From contig CADBXS010000006.1 in NCBI GenBank assembly GCA_902798705.1, forward strand, positions 1 through 38,478: a stretch of DNA of 38,478 bases, in the 5' to 3' direction. Below, piece by piece: positions 9,901 through 17,552 of this stretch. Below the pieces are notes generated by a model. It worked only from the letters and a program-made list of their open reading frames with translations. It made no database searches and was not told the DNA's origin. Positions within the stretch are counted from its first letter, which is position 1; every line of letters starts with the position of its first letter. Source of the DNA: an uncultured Bacteroidales bacterium (lineage in GTDB: Bacteria; Bacteroidota; Bacteroidia; Bacteroidales; Bacteroidaceae). A program made the translations under genes and the position numbers.

Positions 9901-10241
9901 GCATCGGAATCATCGTACCTTTCCGTCGGCAAATTGCAACCGTGCGGCAAGCATTGGAAAAAGCACAATTGACAGATGCCAACAAAATGCTGATAGACAC
10001 CGTAGAACGCTATCAGGGAAGCCAAAAAGACATCATTATCTATGGCACAACCATCACTCGCCCTTACGAATTGGAAATTCTTTCGAACCTCGTGGAAGTG
10101 GAAGGCAAGACCATCGACCGAAAGCTAAATGTGGCAGTGACGAGGGCACGAAAGCAACTGTTCGTTGTGGGCAATCGTCCTTTGCTTTCACGAAATCCTC
10201 TTTATTCGCAACTTATCAAGCTGACAAGTTATGAAAAGTGA
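6993..10241 (+). CDS. Dna2-like PD-(D/E)XK nuclease fused to superfamily 1 helicase
   Basis: This 1082-residue cytoplasmic protein joins a RecB-type nuclease to an SF1B helicase, the plan of Dna2. The nuclease motifs are GRFD (about 335), LELKSGK (about 348) and QMLLY (about 371). The helicase motifs are GPPGTGKT (about 664), FDEAS (about 779), GDHKQLP, and NVAVTRARK (about 1046). EPDYLVNVSTLTSCF (about 227-241) resembles the segment before the nuclease of Dna2. The three-cysteine group that normally follows the nuclease and binds an iron-sulphur cluster is not seen; only isolated Cys residues are present. Likely work is DNA end processing, repair of stalled forks, or defence. It overlaps the GH43 gene by 4 bases, an odd partner, and its last codon and stop lie inside a heptamer repeat. 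No other defence gene is nearby. The family call is firm and the cellular role is inferred. Confidence 0.88.
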   Translation: MMNEGDFWDEITEVFLSAETLEWKYAQLYNILDRMCIQLVAPLHATYNGLFSRLQALCRIHQHPLHPVDVMRWRARQVKRHEQEPNEEAFRVDVKGMVEALACFTQTTIPSQLKRHLPDEVHPSALQLTRLQKGKRMRLIAVSKDLHYILAQDAEFPQNECVKVDFTLNDHTCESARYVTEGTLFNVVSYQMDGEGTIAPELIVIEPDYLVNVSTLTSCFKPYGASAFNYLLKKFDKASATRYTLLGDVANQFLDDSVNSPDMDYNTSIKKLFRDKMLSFCTTEGIDASFFEETKKQFQNIHKVTQQMMEDRKDEKEFSVVLEPSFFCETLGLQGRFDMLSADYSMLLELKSGKKDEFYNKSQYEHILQMLLYKEILYYNLGIKQKDVIGYLLYSKYPELIEQRSAIQMIQEAMTLRNKIVCLEQKLVEGEARNYIPKLTAEKLKINPNVAFKLWNDYNKPDIERILLPLQNMDVLTADYFYTFFQFCEREHWQAKMGDGRIESTRAMSSLWNADLDLKRENGDIITDLRIVEMKKSAEDGAVESICLLMPDDASLLPNFRTNDSVILYERNKPEDDATNRQVVRCSVEKYEEDRIWLCLRYRQRNADIFPLHSLYAIEHDHLEFTFNALYAGLFSFVCTTAARRELLLCQREPDADKDFQLIVGPPGTGKTSVTLKRLVMDAHAAQKRVLLLAYTHRAVDEICEMLETTSLPYLRMGRELACDARFHQRLMVRVMEGKESRREILQTLGKYDIIVSTVASLCSHLDLFQIMQFHLAIFDEASQILEPQILPLLSALSPSGQPAIEKFIMIGDHKQLPAVVTQSEEESAVSSEALRKIGLTNCRNSLFERLHHWIVTAYPQRQEEFITLLHHQGRMHPQIAQFANEQFYEGCLQPVPLQHQMEELPFKEWSDDEQYIATHRVGFFHVDAPPIEERQAKMNKGEAEMIASIVKKLISIHRRNHIVFSPSESIGIIVPFRRQIATVRQALEKAQLTDANKMLIDTVERYQGSQKDIIIYGTTITRPYELEILSNLVEVEGKTIDRKLNVAVTRARKQLFVVGNRPLLSRNPLYSQLIKLTSYEK

Positions 10242-10310
10242 AGAGTGAAGCGTGAAGCGATTCCATCCGGATGGAATTTTTCACTTTTCACTCTTCACTT
10301 TTCACTTTTT
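10237..10310. repeat. Inverted heptamer repeats around a perfect palindrome; probable bidirectional terminator
   Basis: Three tandem heptamers AGTGAAG, AGTGAAG, CGTGAAG (10237-10257) are followed by the 18-nt perfect palindrome ATTCCATCCGGATGGAAT (10260-10277) and then four heptamers in the opposite orientation (TTTCACT type, 10279-10306) and a T-run. The arms pair into one long hairpin. It ends the helicase gene (whose TGA at 10239-10241 is in the first heptamer) and reaches the stop codon of the convergent ccsBA gene, so it probably terminates both. Confidence 0.8.
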
Positions 10311-10311
10311 T

Positions 10312-12534
10312 TTATGCGTATGAATGCATTCCACCTAAGAAGTAGTTGACGCCGAAGTAAGTCATCAACATTGTGAGGAAGGCGAATGTCATGAAAATGT
10401 GATAGTTGAGTGGCTTGGCAAAAACTGGCACGGAACGGGTGTGCAACGCTACGGCATAGACCATCAACGTGATAAGAGCCCATGTTTCCTTTGGATCCCA
10501 ACTCCAATAGGTGCCCCACGACACATTTGCCCAAATAGCACCAATGAAGATGCCCAATCCCAACGTAGTAATAGCTGGATAGAGGAACAGGCGGGACAGC
10601 AGTTGCAATGCCTGTAATTGCTCTTCCAATCCCGGCGCATGCTTTCCTCTCACCATTCGCAGAAACAGTGCCATCAGTCCACAAATGAAAGTGAGCGAAA
10701 GCAAAGCATAGCTCATCATAATGACAGATACGTGGATGCTCAGCAATGGCGACACCAGCACAGGCATGAGATGCGTGATTTGAGGATCCATCTGCGAAAT
10801 GTGGCTCACGAGCAGGAAGAACCCCGACATGAGGAAGCCGAAGGTGAGAACAATGTGGAAACGACGATAGGCAACAAAAACGAGCAACATCACCGACCAT
10901 GCCATAAAAAGCATCGTTTCGTAGCCGTTCGACATAGGAACCGTACCGCTTACTATCCATCGCAGCACAAGTGCAAATGTCAATGCTAAGAAGGACACGC
11001 CCATGAGGAAGAGCGCAATAATATTCCAACCTTTTAACCATTTTGAAGGCTTCACTTGCCTTCGTGTCAGTTGATAGACACTCACGAAGAGACACAAAAA
11101 TCCGAGCGTCAGATTCATCATGAAAAGTATGGTGGCAAACGGAATGCGATTGTAGATGCGCTCAGCCTTGAGCCTTGTTGCAGAAGGGATGGAAGCTGCG
11201 CCATACCTCAACTGATACTTCTGCATCTTATGGATAACCTCGTTCATTTCCAAGAACTTAGATGCATGGCTTTCTTCATTCAGAATGGAAAAGATATTCT
11301 GAATATACTGTTTGCGTTCCTCCTCCATTTGCTCTGGTAAACGGTCCGTAGGTCCATACCAAGAGATGTTTCCTCCCTCATTGAATGGAAAAACCTTCAA
11401 GTTCTCTCCCTTCCTTAAATCGTCGATGAGAAACAACTTTTCAATCACCTTCATTGCATCCTTATGCAACTTGTCGTTAGCATCGAGGTATTGCATCTGC
11501 TCCAGCTTGTAGCCTGCCTCCGAGTCATTCAGATAAGCAAAGCTCGTGAAAGCAGGAAGTGTTGTTGCATGGCGCACTGCCCCACTCTTCACTTTGATGA
11601 TAGGTTCCTGGCTCCATTCATCAAACCAGAAGATAAAGCCCGTGAGTACCTGCTCAGCCGAATACTCGCCATAGTGGCGCTTTCCATAGAGCTTTTTTGT
11701 GAAATCCATGGCATAGGTTTGCAATGGACAGATTCGGCCATTGTAAAGCACATTGAGTTTTCCGAACTCTTCTGCCGTTTCTTTCGGTAGTGCATGGAGC
11801 GCAAACACTTGCTGAACGGGAAAGACAAGGAGCAGCGACAATACCCCTTTCTTCATCAGAGGATGGTTGAGCAGTCGGCGATATGTGCCCTTCGGGTCGA
11901 ACAGCATCCAGATGAGCGACACGAACAGGAGTGCATAGCCAGCGTATGTGACAGGAATGCCCCAAGGGTCGCTATTGATGGAGAGGTAGCTGCCCAGCCC
12001 GTCCTCATCGAAGGAGGATTGGTAGAGGCGAATGCCACGATGCGAGAAAATCTGATTCATCGACACCTCTCCTTGCAGTTTCTCACCATCACTCTCGATG
12101 GTGAAGCGCGAAACATAATCGGAAGCAGATTGGGTGCCCGCATGATAATCCACGAGGAAAGTGTCGAGACGAATGTCGAAAGGTAGGTCTTTCAACTTCA
12201 TGCCGCTCCGCACATCTTGAAAAAGATACTGATGCACTGTTTCATTCAAGCGCAAATGAACTAAACCTTGGTATGATGTAAGATGTGTGAGCAATGCGCC
12301 CAAAAGTATAATCACAAAAGAAATGTGAAGGCAGACCGTGGAAAGAACTTTGACACGTTGTTTCAGGAAATACGCAATGGCAATAGCTGTACCAATTCCC
12401 CAAAGAACGCAAAACCAGGTAGAGCCATAGATGTAAGTGGAAACAAAAGCCGAACCCTCATACTTCTCAATGACAGTGGCAGCAGCAAGGCACACTGTCA
12501 GAAGAATATAAATTGCAAAAAGAATCCTTTTCAT
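10312..12534 (-). CDS. ccsBA: Cytochrome c assembly protein, ResB-ResC (CcsB-CcsA) fusion
   Basis: This 740-residue inner-membrane protein carries haem to the periplasm and attaches it to CxxCH motifs of c-type cytochromes (system II). The N-terminal part (about 1-210) has the ResB-like pattern of three early membrane helices, a periplasmic domain and a further helix near 195-210. A large periplasmic loop (about 240-450) follows, then a CcsA/CcmC-like half with multiple helices. The haem-handling WWD region is visible as WGTYWSWDPKETW at about 672-684, with candidate haem-ligand His in LLSIHVS (about 600) and ALHTR (about 694). The size fits single-chain CcsBA. The gene follows, on the same strand, a gene for a two-haem lipoprotein, which is a plausible client. 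About 300 bases of repeats and a terminator separate the two, so it may have its own promoter, though no TAnnTTTG box was found. Confidence 0.9.
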   Translation of the reverse strand: MKRILFAIYILLTVCLAAATVIEKYEGSAFVSTYIYGSTWFCVLWGIGTAIAIAYFLKQRVKVLSTVCLHISFVIILLGALLTHLTSYQGLVHLRLNETVHQYLFQDVRSGMKLKDLPFDIRLDTFLVDYHAGTQSASDYVSRFTIESDGEKLQGEVSMNQIFSHRGIRLYQSSFDEDGLGSYLSINSDPWGIPVTYAGYALLFVSLIWMLFDPKGTYRRLLNHPLMKKGVLSLLLVFPVQQVFALHALPKETAEEFGKLNVLYNGRICPLQTYAMDFTKKLYGKRHYGEYSAEQVLTGFIFWFDEWSQEPIIKVKSGAVRHATTLPAFTSFAYLNDSEAGYKLEQMQYLDANDKLHKDAMKVIEKLFLIDDLRKGENLKVFPFNEGGNISWYGPTDRLPEQMEEERKQYIQNIFSILNEESHASKFLEMNEVIHKMQKYQLRYGAASIPSATRLKAERIYNRIPFATILFMMNLTLGFLCLFVSVYQLTRRQVKPSKWLKGWNIIALFLMGVSFLALTFALVLRWIVSGTVPMSNGYETMLFMAWSVMLLVFVAYRRFHIVLTFGFLMSGFFLLVSHISQMDPQITHLMPVLVSPLLSIHVSVIMMSYALLSLTFICGLMALFLRMVRGKHAPGLEEQLQALQLLSRLFLYPAITTLGLGIFIGAIWANVSWGTYWSWDPKETWALITLMVYAVALHTRSVPVFAKPLNYHIFMTFAFLTMLMTYFGVNYFLGGMHSYA

Positions 12535-12686
12535 AAACGGAACAAATAATAACCCATTGTCAAACCCCTCACAAACCTTGATTGCCCTTTGTCAACATCA
12601 TCAAAGCGTTATTCTAATAACGGAATTTTGTCAAAAAAATTTTATGCTTGAAGAACGAATAGATAAACATTGGGACTTTACAAATA

Positions 12687-12750
12687 AAACGGGCGCTCGT
12701 TTTAAGAGAAACGGGCGCCCATTCTGTTCAAAACGGGCGCCCGTTTTTTC
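12687..12750. repeat. Tandem array, exact 22-nt period, ACGGGCGC core
   Basis: ACGGGCGC occurs at 12689, 12711 and 12733, spaced by exactly 22 nt. Each core tends to a palindrome; the third copy is the perfect 18-nt AAAACGGGCGCCCGTTTT (12730-12747), while copies one and two carry changes in the right half. The array lies between the DHOR stop and the ccsBA start, in a 302-base gap that holds no convincing gene. Confidence 0.8.
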
Positions 12751-12761
12751 AGCGCATTCAA

Positions 12762-12820
12762 ATAAATGAGGCTTTGGAGATGGTAGAACGAAAGGTCTAT
12801 GTCCTCAAAGCCTCATAATA
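12762..12820 (-). terminator. Hairpin after the di-haem lipoprotein gene
   Basis: ATGAGGCTTTG (12766-12776) pairs with CAAAGCCTCAT (12806-12816). Read on the minus strand the hairpin starts 21 bases after the DHOR stop and is followed by ATTTATTTG, a weak T-run. The loop is long, about 29 bases. Confidence 0.6.
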
Positions 12821-12836
12821 AAAGAGATGATAAGCG

Positions 12837-14597
12837 TTAGATGGCACGAAGGAACTTCACGACAGCATCGCGATCTTCCTTGGAGAGATTGTAGAATTTC
12901 AAGACTGAATCGTATGCATCCGATTCCTTGCTGTAGCCATGCCACATGATAGCTTCAATTTCGTTGCGTGCACGACAATCGTGCAGACGGTCCTCAGCAC
13001 CAGTGATACGGAGCGAAAGTCCACGTCCCCAAAGCGGTGTGGTACGGCACCACCCTGTGCGGATGTCGTTCTTCATGAAGAGTCGGTGCTGCACCATATC
13101 GGTATAAGGCCAGATGGTTTGGTGCGCAAATTGAGGAAGGACAGTCTGAGGATCCTTACCTACCGACTTGGCGTATGCCTTGATGCTATTGTCAACCCAG
13201 TAGCGGTCTTCGCCCGTCTTCCAAGAAGGACGGTGGCAAGTGGCGCATCCTATCTGGTTGAACAGCACCTTTCCTCGCTGCACCTGTGCATCGTCGAGGT
13301 CGCGAGCTGCAGGAACAGCCAAACCGCGATGCCATACCATGAAATCGTAGTAGTCCTTGTCGGACATTTCCTCTTTGCCATAATATGGAGCACCATCGAC
13401 GAAATATTTGCGGAACGTGGTAGAGTCAGCATTGGTGTTAATGCTCAGGAGTTGATTGACACGCTGGCGGATGCCTTCTTTCGTGCCATCGGCATAGTAA
13501 GGATAGAGTAATGAGGACTTGTCGTTGCCGTTCTGCTGGATGTAGGAAACAACATCATCGTCTTCCGACATGGCCTTTGCCCATGCAGCTGTGGTGTAGA
13601 AATAATGACGGTCGGAACGAGTGACATTGGTAATGTTCCAAATGGCATTGGCTCCAGGACCATCTTGCAGGGAGGCACGTGTCATAGCATAAGTGAATTT
13701 CTTGATACGCTTCGTTCCGTCAGCAAGGGTGTACCAAGCAGAAGGAGCCCAATCATTAGCTTCCGCATTCCAGATGCCTGGATTGAGTGTAACGAACTTG
13801 GATTCTTGCTGATACTGTTTCTTCATGTCGTCGGGGTCGATAGCATCGAGAAGTCCCGTACCATAGATACCAATTGTGCCTTCAAGTCGAACTTCATAAT
13901 TGGTAGGAAGAGGATTCGTGTTGAAAGCAGTTTGAGGAATCGTAATTTCGGGATATATGAGGGAATAAGACTCACCGTCAGGGAATTTCATTGGGATGCC
14001 ACTTGGCATGGATGACACATTGAGCCACTTGAGGTCGATTTGGCTCTCATCAATAGGTGCTTTGAATGGAGACATAGCCTGAGTTTGAGGCATACCTGTG
14101 ACTTGACGGATATAGGAATTGGCTGCATAGGCTACGCCGTCGAGGTCGGTGCCTGCCGTTGGATGATAGACCACAAGAAGATAGCCATTGCCGAAGTCGT
14201 TGGCACGGTAACGAGTCATGCGCTTGCCATGTCCATAGGATGGGTGGCAATGGATGCAACTATTGCGCACCCAAGCAGGGCCCAATCCTTTGCGAGGTTC
14301 TTCGGTGAAGGTGTAGAGATGCTCGAAGAAATCCTCTCCCTTGTTGAAACTAATCTCCATGCCTTCGGTGTTTTCGACAGAAGGAGCTGCGGCTGAATAG
14401 CTGGCATTCTCTGTAGTACCCAACACACCGCCAGGGTACCATTCCTCAGCGGAGAAAACATCGTTGGCTTTTCCAAACACTTCATCCTTCGGTGTGAGGT
14501 TGTCAACATCTGCAGAGTCATCGTCCTTACAGGATGTGAACAGCGCCACAGACAGGAGGCTGAGAAGTGCGATGTAATTTTGCTTTTTCATAACCAT
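12837..14597 (-). CDS. Di-haem oxidoreductase/peroxidase-like lipoprotein (DHOR family)
   Basis: This 586-residue periplasmic lipoprotein (lipobox LFTSC, Cys23) carries two haem c motifs, CIHCH at 114-118 and CATCH at 451-455. The overall plan, with the first haem site in an N-terminal domain and the second in a C-terminal cytochrome domain followed by LWGRGLSLRITGAEDRLHDCRA and a short helical end, matches the DHOR (DUF1111) family, often labelled thiol oxidoreductase. The true reaction of the family is not settled; electron transfer or peroxidase-like chemistry is likely. It follows an imelysin gene (87 bases away, with a hairpin between), a pairing common in bacterial iron-related loci. 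Maturation needs a cytochrome c assembly system, and a CcsBA gene lies just downstream. ATG at 14597 or 14591 (MKKQNY) may be used; both give the same lipoprotein. Confidence 0.88.
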   Translation of the reverse strand: MVMKKQNYIALLSLLSVALFTSCKDDDSADVDNLTPKDEVFGKANDVFSAEEWYPGGVLGTTENASYSAAAPSVENTEGMEISFNKGEDFFEHLYTFTEEPRKGLGPAWVRNSCIHCHPSYGHGKRMTRYRANDFGNGYLLVVYHPTAGTDLDGVAYAANSYIRQVTGMPQTQAMSPFKAPIDESQIDLKWLNVSSMPSGIPMKFPDGESYSLIYPEITIPQTAFNTNPLPTNYEVRLEGTIGIYGTGLLDAIDPDDMKKQYQQESKFVTLNPGIWNAEANDWAPSAWYTLADGTKRIKKFTYAMTRASLQDGPGANAIWNITNVTRSDRHYFYTTAAWAKAMSEDDDVVSYIQQNGNDKSSLLYPYYADGTKEGIRQRVNQLLSINTNADSTTFRKYFVDGAPYYGKEEMSDKDYYDFMVWHRGLAVPAARDLDDAQVQRGKVLFNQIGCATCHRPSWKTGEDRYWVDNSIKAYAKSVGKDPQTVLPQFAHQTIWPYTDMVQHRLFMKNDIRTGWCRTTPLWGRGLSLRITGAEDRLHDCRARNEIEAIMWHGYSKESDAYDSVLKFYNLSKEDRDAVVKFLRAI

Positions 14598-14625
14598 TAG
14601 TAAATTTGTTAGTATATGCGTTAAA

Positions 14626-14652
14626 GCGTCTCACCTAAAAATGGTGAGGCGC
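14626..14652 (-). promoter_or_regulatory. Intercistronic hairpin between imelysin and DHOR genes
   Basis: GCGTCTCACC (14626-14635) pairs with GGTGAGGCGC (14643-14652) with one mismatch and a 7-base A/T loop. On the minus strand it is followed by TTTAACG, so it could be a leaky terminator or an RNA processing/stability site that sets the ratio of the two lipoproteins. Confidence 0.5.
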
Positions 14653-14684
14653 TATTCAATCTATTCTAATTATTAAAGTACTTA

Positions 14685-15953
14685 TTATTCAGGAACATCT
14701 GTTCTGCTGTCATCTTCGTAAGCAATCTTCCAGATGGTGCTGACATACTTCACGAATGGAGCTGGCATCTTTCCAATCTTTTCGATAGCATCGTTGACAG
14801 CATTTTCAACGGTCTTACCCTGTGCTGATGCATTGTTGGCAAAGAACTGGCTGAAACTGTGTGATGCTGCACGGCCATCCAATGAGCCATACCACACGTT
14901 GCGGATGGAACGCATGTTGTCCTGGAAGTCTGGGATGGAGTTGTAGCTGAATGGAGATTCAACATAGAACACATAGCCTGCGGAGAACGGATTGGCAATC
15001 TTTGCGGTGCCAACTTCGCTTGCTATACCTACACAACTACCTTCGTTAGCAGAAAGCACCTGTTCGATGGCATCGGTGATAGAAGGGAATGTGCTGACAG
15101 CTGTGCCTGCCTGCTTGAGGTTATCACCAAATGTCAGGCCTTTTGCGTTCACAACATCAAGTCCAGCCTTCTCAACAACAGCATAGCGAGAAGCATTGGC
15201 AGTGGTCTGTCCTTCCCACGCCACCTGCAACTGATAGCAGCGCTGAACGAGCAGTTCACAGATTCGCTGTGCGTATGCCAATTCGGAAGCACCAGAAATG
15301 CTTGTGAAATTCTTGTATGTGTCGTTACCCTTGAATTCTTCCACTTTACGAGGCTGTCCATTGCGGAAAAGGAAAAACTCTAACGAGTGGAAACCAAGAA
15401 TAGAGGCATCGTCCAATTCCTCATCAGAAAAGTCGGTGCGTCCGCTTCTCAGATAAGTGAGCAAGAGGGAACGGTTGAGTGGCCAAGAATCGATGGTTGG
15501 GTCGATATCGAATTCGCTGGCAGCACCCATGAGGAATGCTTCGCTACGCTCCCAATGCTGACGAGCAGCCTTGAACTGCGTGCAGGCATTGTTGACAGCT
15601 TCTTGAGTCAAAGTGTTGACAGTGAAACCTTTCAGAGTTTTCTGCAATGCCTCCGCATCGTCTGCCAACTGAGTATAAGTAGGTACGATGACATTGTCAA
15701 CGAGATTCTTTAGTACTAAAACCAGTTCGTCGCTTTGTGCTGTTGTGAGTTTTGCATTACCAACCTTTTCATTGGCTGCAGTCAAACTGTTCACTACTTT
15801 TGCACAAGCATCGATAGCATTCTGGCCGTAGCTCTTGTCGGAGAAAGCGGCCTCATCCGTTTGCTTGTTGTTGTCGTCATCACTGTCACTACATGATGAG
15901 AAGGAAACTGCGCCCAAGAGAAGGGCTACAGACATAAAGAAAATCTTTTTCAT
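14685..15953 (-). CDS. Imelysin-family lipoprotein (peptidase M75-like)
   Basis: This 422-residue protein has a lipoprotein signal (MKKIFFMSVALLLGAVSFSS then Cys21) and an acidic linker, followed by the helical imelysin domain. The family signature GxHxxE is intact as GFHSLE at residues 187-192, the proposed metal site. The second half of the domain carries the weaker copy of the fold. Imelysins such as IrpA and ICMP are surface or periplasmic proteins tied to iron uptake; a peptidase activity has been proposed but is doubtful. The gene lies 37 bases after a porin gene and ahead of a di-haem lipoprotein gene, so a three-gene operon for a metal- or redox-linked task is likely. No Fur-type operator could be recognised. 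Confidence 0.88.
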   Translation of the reverse strand: MKKIFFMSVALLLGAVSFSSCSDSDDDNNKQTDEAAFSDKSYGQNAIDACAKVVNSLTAANEKVGNAKLTTAQSDELVLVLKNLVDNVIVPTYTQLADDAEALQKTLKGFTVNTLTQEAVNNACTQFKAARQHWERSEAFLMGAASEFDIDPTIDSWPLNRSLLLTYLRSGRTDFSDEELDDASILGFHSLEFFLFRNGQPRKVEEFKGNDTYKNFTSISGASELAYAQRICELLVQRCYQLQVAWEGQTTANASRYAVVEKAGLDVVNAKGLTFGDNLKQAGTAVSTFPSITDAIEQVLSANEGSCVGIASEVGTAKIANPFSAGYVFYVESPFSYNSIPDFQDNMRSIRNVWYGSLDGRAASHSFSQFFANNASAQGKTVENAVNDAIEKIGKMPAPFVKYVSTIWKIAYEDDSRTDVPE

Positions 15954-15990
15954 TTTGTGTTGATAATTTGGTATTTAAAATAAGACATAA

Positions 15991-17295
15991 TCAGAGGAAG
16001 AATCCTTCGTAGGCAATGCCTATGTTGATGGACGGTTCGTTATTGAATTGACTCTTCAAGAATCGGTTGCTGAACTCTGCCTTAACAGCGATTTCCTTCA
16101 GCGGGTGGTAGTTCACTCCCACTGCTATACGCTTGACGGATGTGTAATCGTATGCCGTGTTCTTTGTGTTCGAAGCGTAAGGATTGTAATCCTCATAACG
16201 ACCAAAGATATAGAGCTTCTGATGGTCGGCTCTGAGTTTCTCAATCTGTGAGAATAAATCGTAACCAGCTTCAATACCTACAGCGTATGCATTCTGACTG
16301 ACGTATGCGGAATGCTTGTAAGGAGATTTTGAATTCAGACGGTTATACACGTATTTCAACTCCTGAGCATCGCCTAAATAGCCATAGTCGGCTTGCCCTC
16401 GCACAATCCAGTTGTGGCCTTTGTAAGTGAAATCCAAAGCACCAACAGCAACAGCTCCCTTGTATTCAGAATCGACACCATTCTTGTTCTTTGGATAGCT
16501 GTTCCCAATGCTATGTCCATAATATCCGCTCAAGCCGATGCGGAGTCCTGGTATGACGTAATAGTCCAAACGAAGTGCAGCTCCATATTTGGTGGCAACA
16601 TCAAATTCCAAAGGAGAAGCAGCACCCTTGTGAATCCATCCCGTATTCGTGAAATTGTCGGCATTCAATCCGGCCAAGAACTGTGCCTCATAGCGAAACT
16701 TTCCACTACGTCCCCAAAAGCTCACACCTGTTTGATGCCATGTGGACGGAAGAATGGTGTTTTCTCCTTCAGGACGATAGACGGTGAAAAAATTCAACGG
16801 CTCATGATAAGCATTGTTCAAGCCAACAGGAACTACAATATGTCCCATCTTGACATTGGCAGCAGCAGAGAAACTCTTTTGAATCCAAAATTGCTCCAGC
16901 TCCACTTCGCCACCTTTTTCTGTCTCCTGCTCCCATTCGCCTCCTTCTTCATCTTCTTTTTCGTATGAAACGCCTGTACCACCATGTTCAAACTCAATTT
17001 CCGTTCCCATGGTCCAGCCTTTACCGAAGTCATAACCTAAATAAATAACGGCATGAGGGATATCAAAACGTCCATGACTTGGATCGTTCTTGTGGTCTTC
17101 GGGCGCACTGTAACGACTAACATGGTCGCTGAAGAAATTGCGAGACAAGGCTATTTCGCCATATCCACCTACACTGAGACGGTTTCCTTTGACATGCTGC
17201 ATCACACTGTCAGCTGCCACTTCCTGCGCAGCTACATTCGTCGTAAGACTCAAACTTGCTATGCAAATACTGAATGATAAAATTGTTGTTTTCAT
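15991..17295 (-). CDS. Outer-membrane porin-like beta-barrel protein
   Basis: This 434-residue protein starts with a Sec signal peptide (MKTTILSFSICIASLSLTTN, cleavage near VAAQ) and continues as alternating beta strands ending with an aromatic residue (AYEGFFL), as outer-membrane barrels do. It begins GGYGEIALSRNFF and has the look of the OprO/OprP phosphate-selective porin class of Bacteroidetes. An acidic stretch rich in Glu (about 118-137, EKEDEEGGEWEQETEKGGE) is a striking likely surface or pore loop that could bind metal ions. An upstream TTG start (17331) is rejected because it lies in the promoter box. It heads a minus-strand operon with imelysin and di-haem lipoprotein genes. What passes through the pore is unknown; a cation such as iron fits both the acidic loop and the neighbours. 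Confidence 0.75.
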   Translation of the reverse strand: MKTTILSFSICIASLSLTTNVAAQEVAADSVMQHVKGNRLSVGGYGEIALSRNFFSDHVSRYSAPEDHKNDPSHGRFDIPHAVIYLGYDFGKGWTMGTEIEFEHGGTGVSYEKEDEEGGEWEQETEKGGEVELEQFWIQKSFSAAANVKMGHIVVPVGLNNAYHEPLNFFTVYRPEGENTILPSTWHQTGVSFWGRSGKFRYEAQFLAGLNADNFTNTGWIHKGAASPLEFDVATKYGAALRLDYYVIPGLRIGLSGYYGHSIGNSYPKNKNGVDSEYKGAVAVGALDFTYKGHNWIVRGQADYGYLGDAQELKYVYNRLNSKSPYKHSAYVSQNAYAVGIEAGYDLFSQIEKLRADHQKLYIFGRYEDYNPYASNTKNTAYDYTSVKRIAVGVNYHPLKEIAVKAEFSNRFLKSQFNNEPSINIGIAYEGFFL

Positions 17296-17328
17296 TATTA
17301 TCTGACAATCTTTACCTAAATTTTGATG

Positions 17329-17360
17329 CAAAGTTAGGACTTTTTAACGTCTCTTTGCAA
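17329..17360 (-). promoter_or_regulatory. Promoter of the porin-imelysin-DHOR operon
   Basis: On the minus strand TTG (17358-17360) and TAACTTTG (17329-17336) are separated by 21 bases, a good match to the Bacteroidetes -33/-7 layout. The predicted transcript starts about 25-30 bases before the ATG at 17295. It is divergent from the promoter of the RidA-like gene. Confidence 0.7.
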
Positions 17361-17490
17361 TACTCAAATGGGGGTATTTTCGCTTTCCAACGGCACGATT
17401 TACGTTATTATCAATGGTGTTTCAGAGTATTTCGAAGGGGCATCCAATCAATTTTGTTTAACAAAAGATGTGCAATTCGCTTTAATTTAC

Positions 17491-17498
17491 TAACTTTG
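17491..17498 (+). promoter_or_regulatory. -7 box for the RidA/chorismatase-like gene
   Basis: TAACTTTG matches TAnnTTTG and lies 54 bases before the GTG at 17553. A weak TGTG about 18 bases upstream might be the -33 element. Confidence 0.6.
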
Positions 17499-17552
17499 CA
17501 AGGTTTTTGAGCTTCAATGCAAAAAATAGAGAAAAATAAACGATAAGAAACA

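Noticed and set aside
6993..10241. Defence island around the Dna2-like gene
   Set aside because: Neighbours are sugar hydrolase and cytochrome assembly genes; no toxin, restriction or mobile genes are seen.
10295..11095. 266-codon minus-strand open frame
   Set aside because: It is an out-of-frame shadow of the ccsBA gene on the same strand.
12557..12769. 70-codon plus-strand open frame
   Set aside because: It crosses the 22-nt ACGGGCGC array, has no start signal or homologous feature, and is best seen as chance.
17296..17331. TTG start giving 12 more residues to the porin
   Set aside because: The TTG is part of the TAACTTTG promoter box; the ATG at 17295 gives a normal signal peptide.
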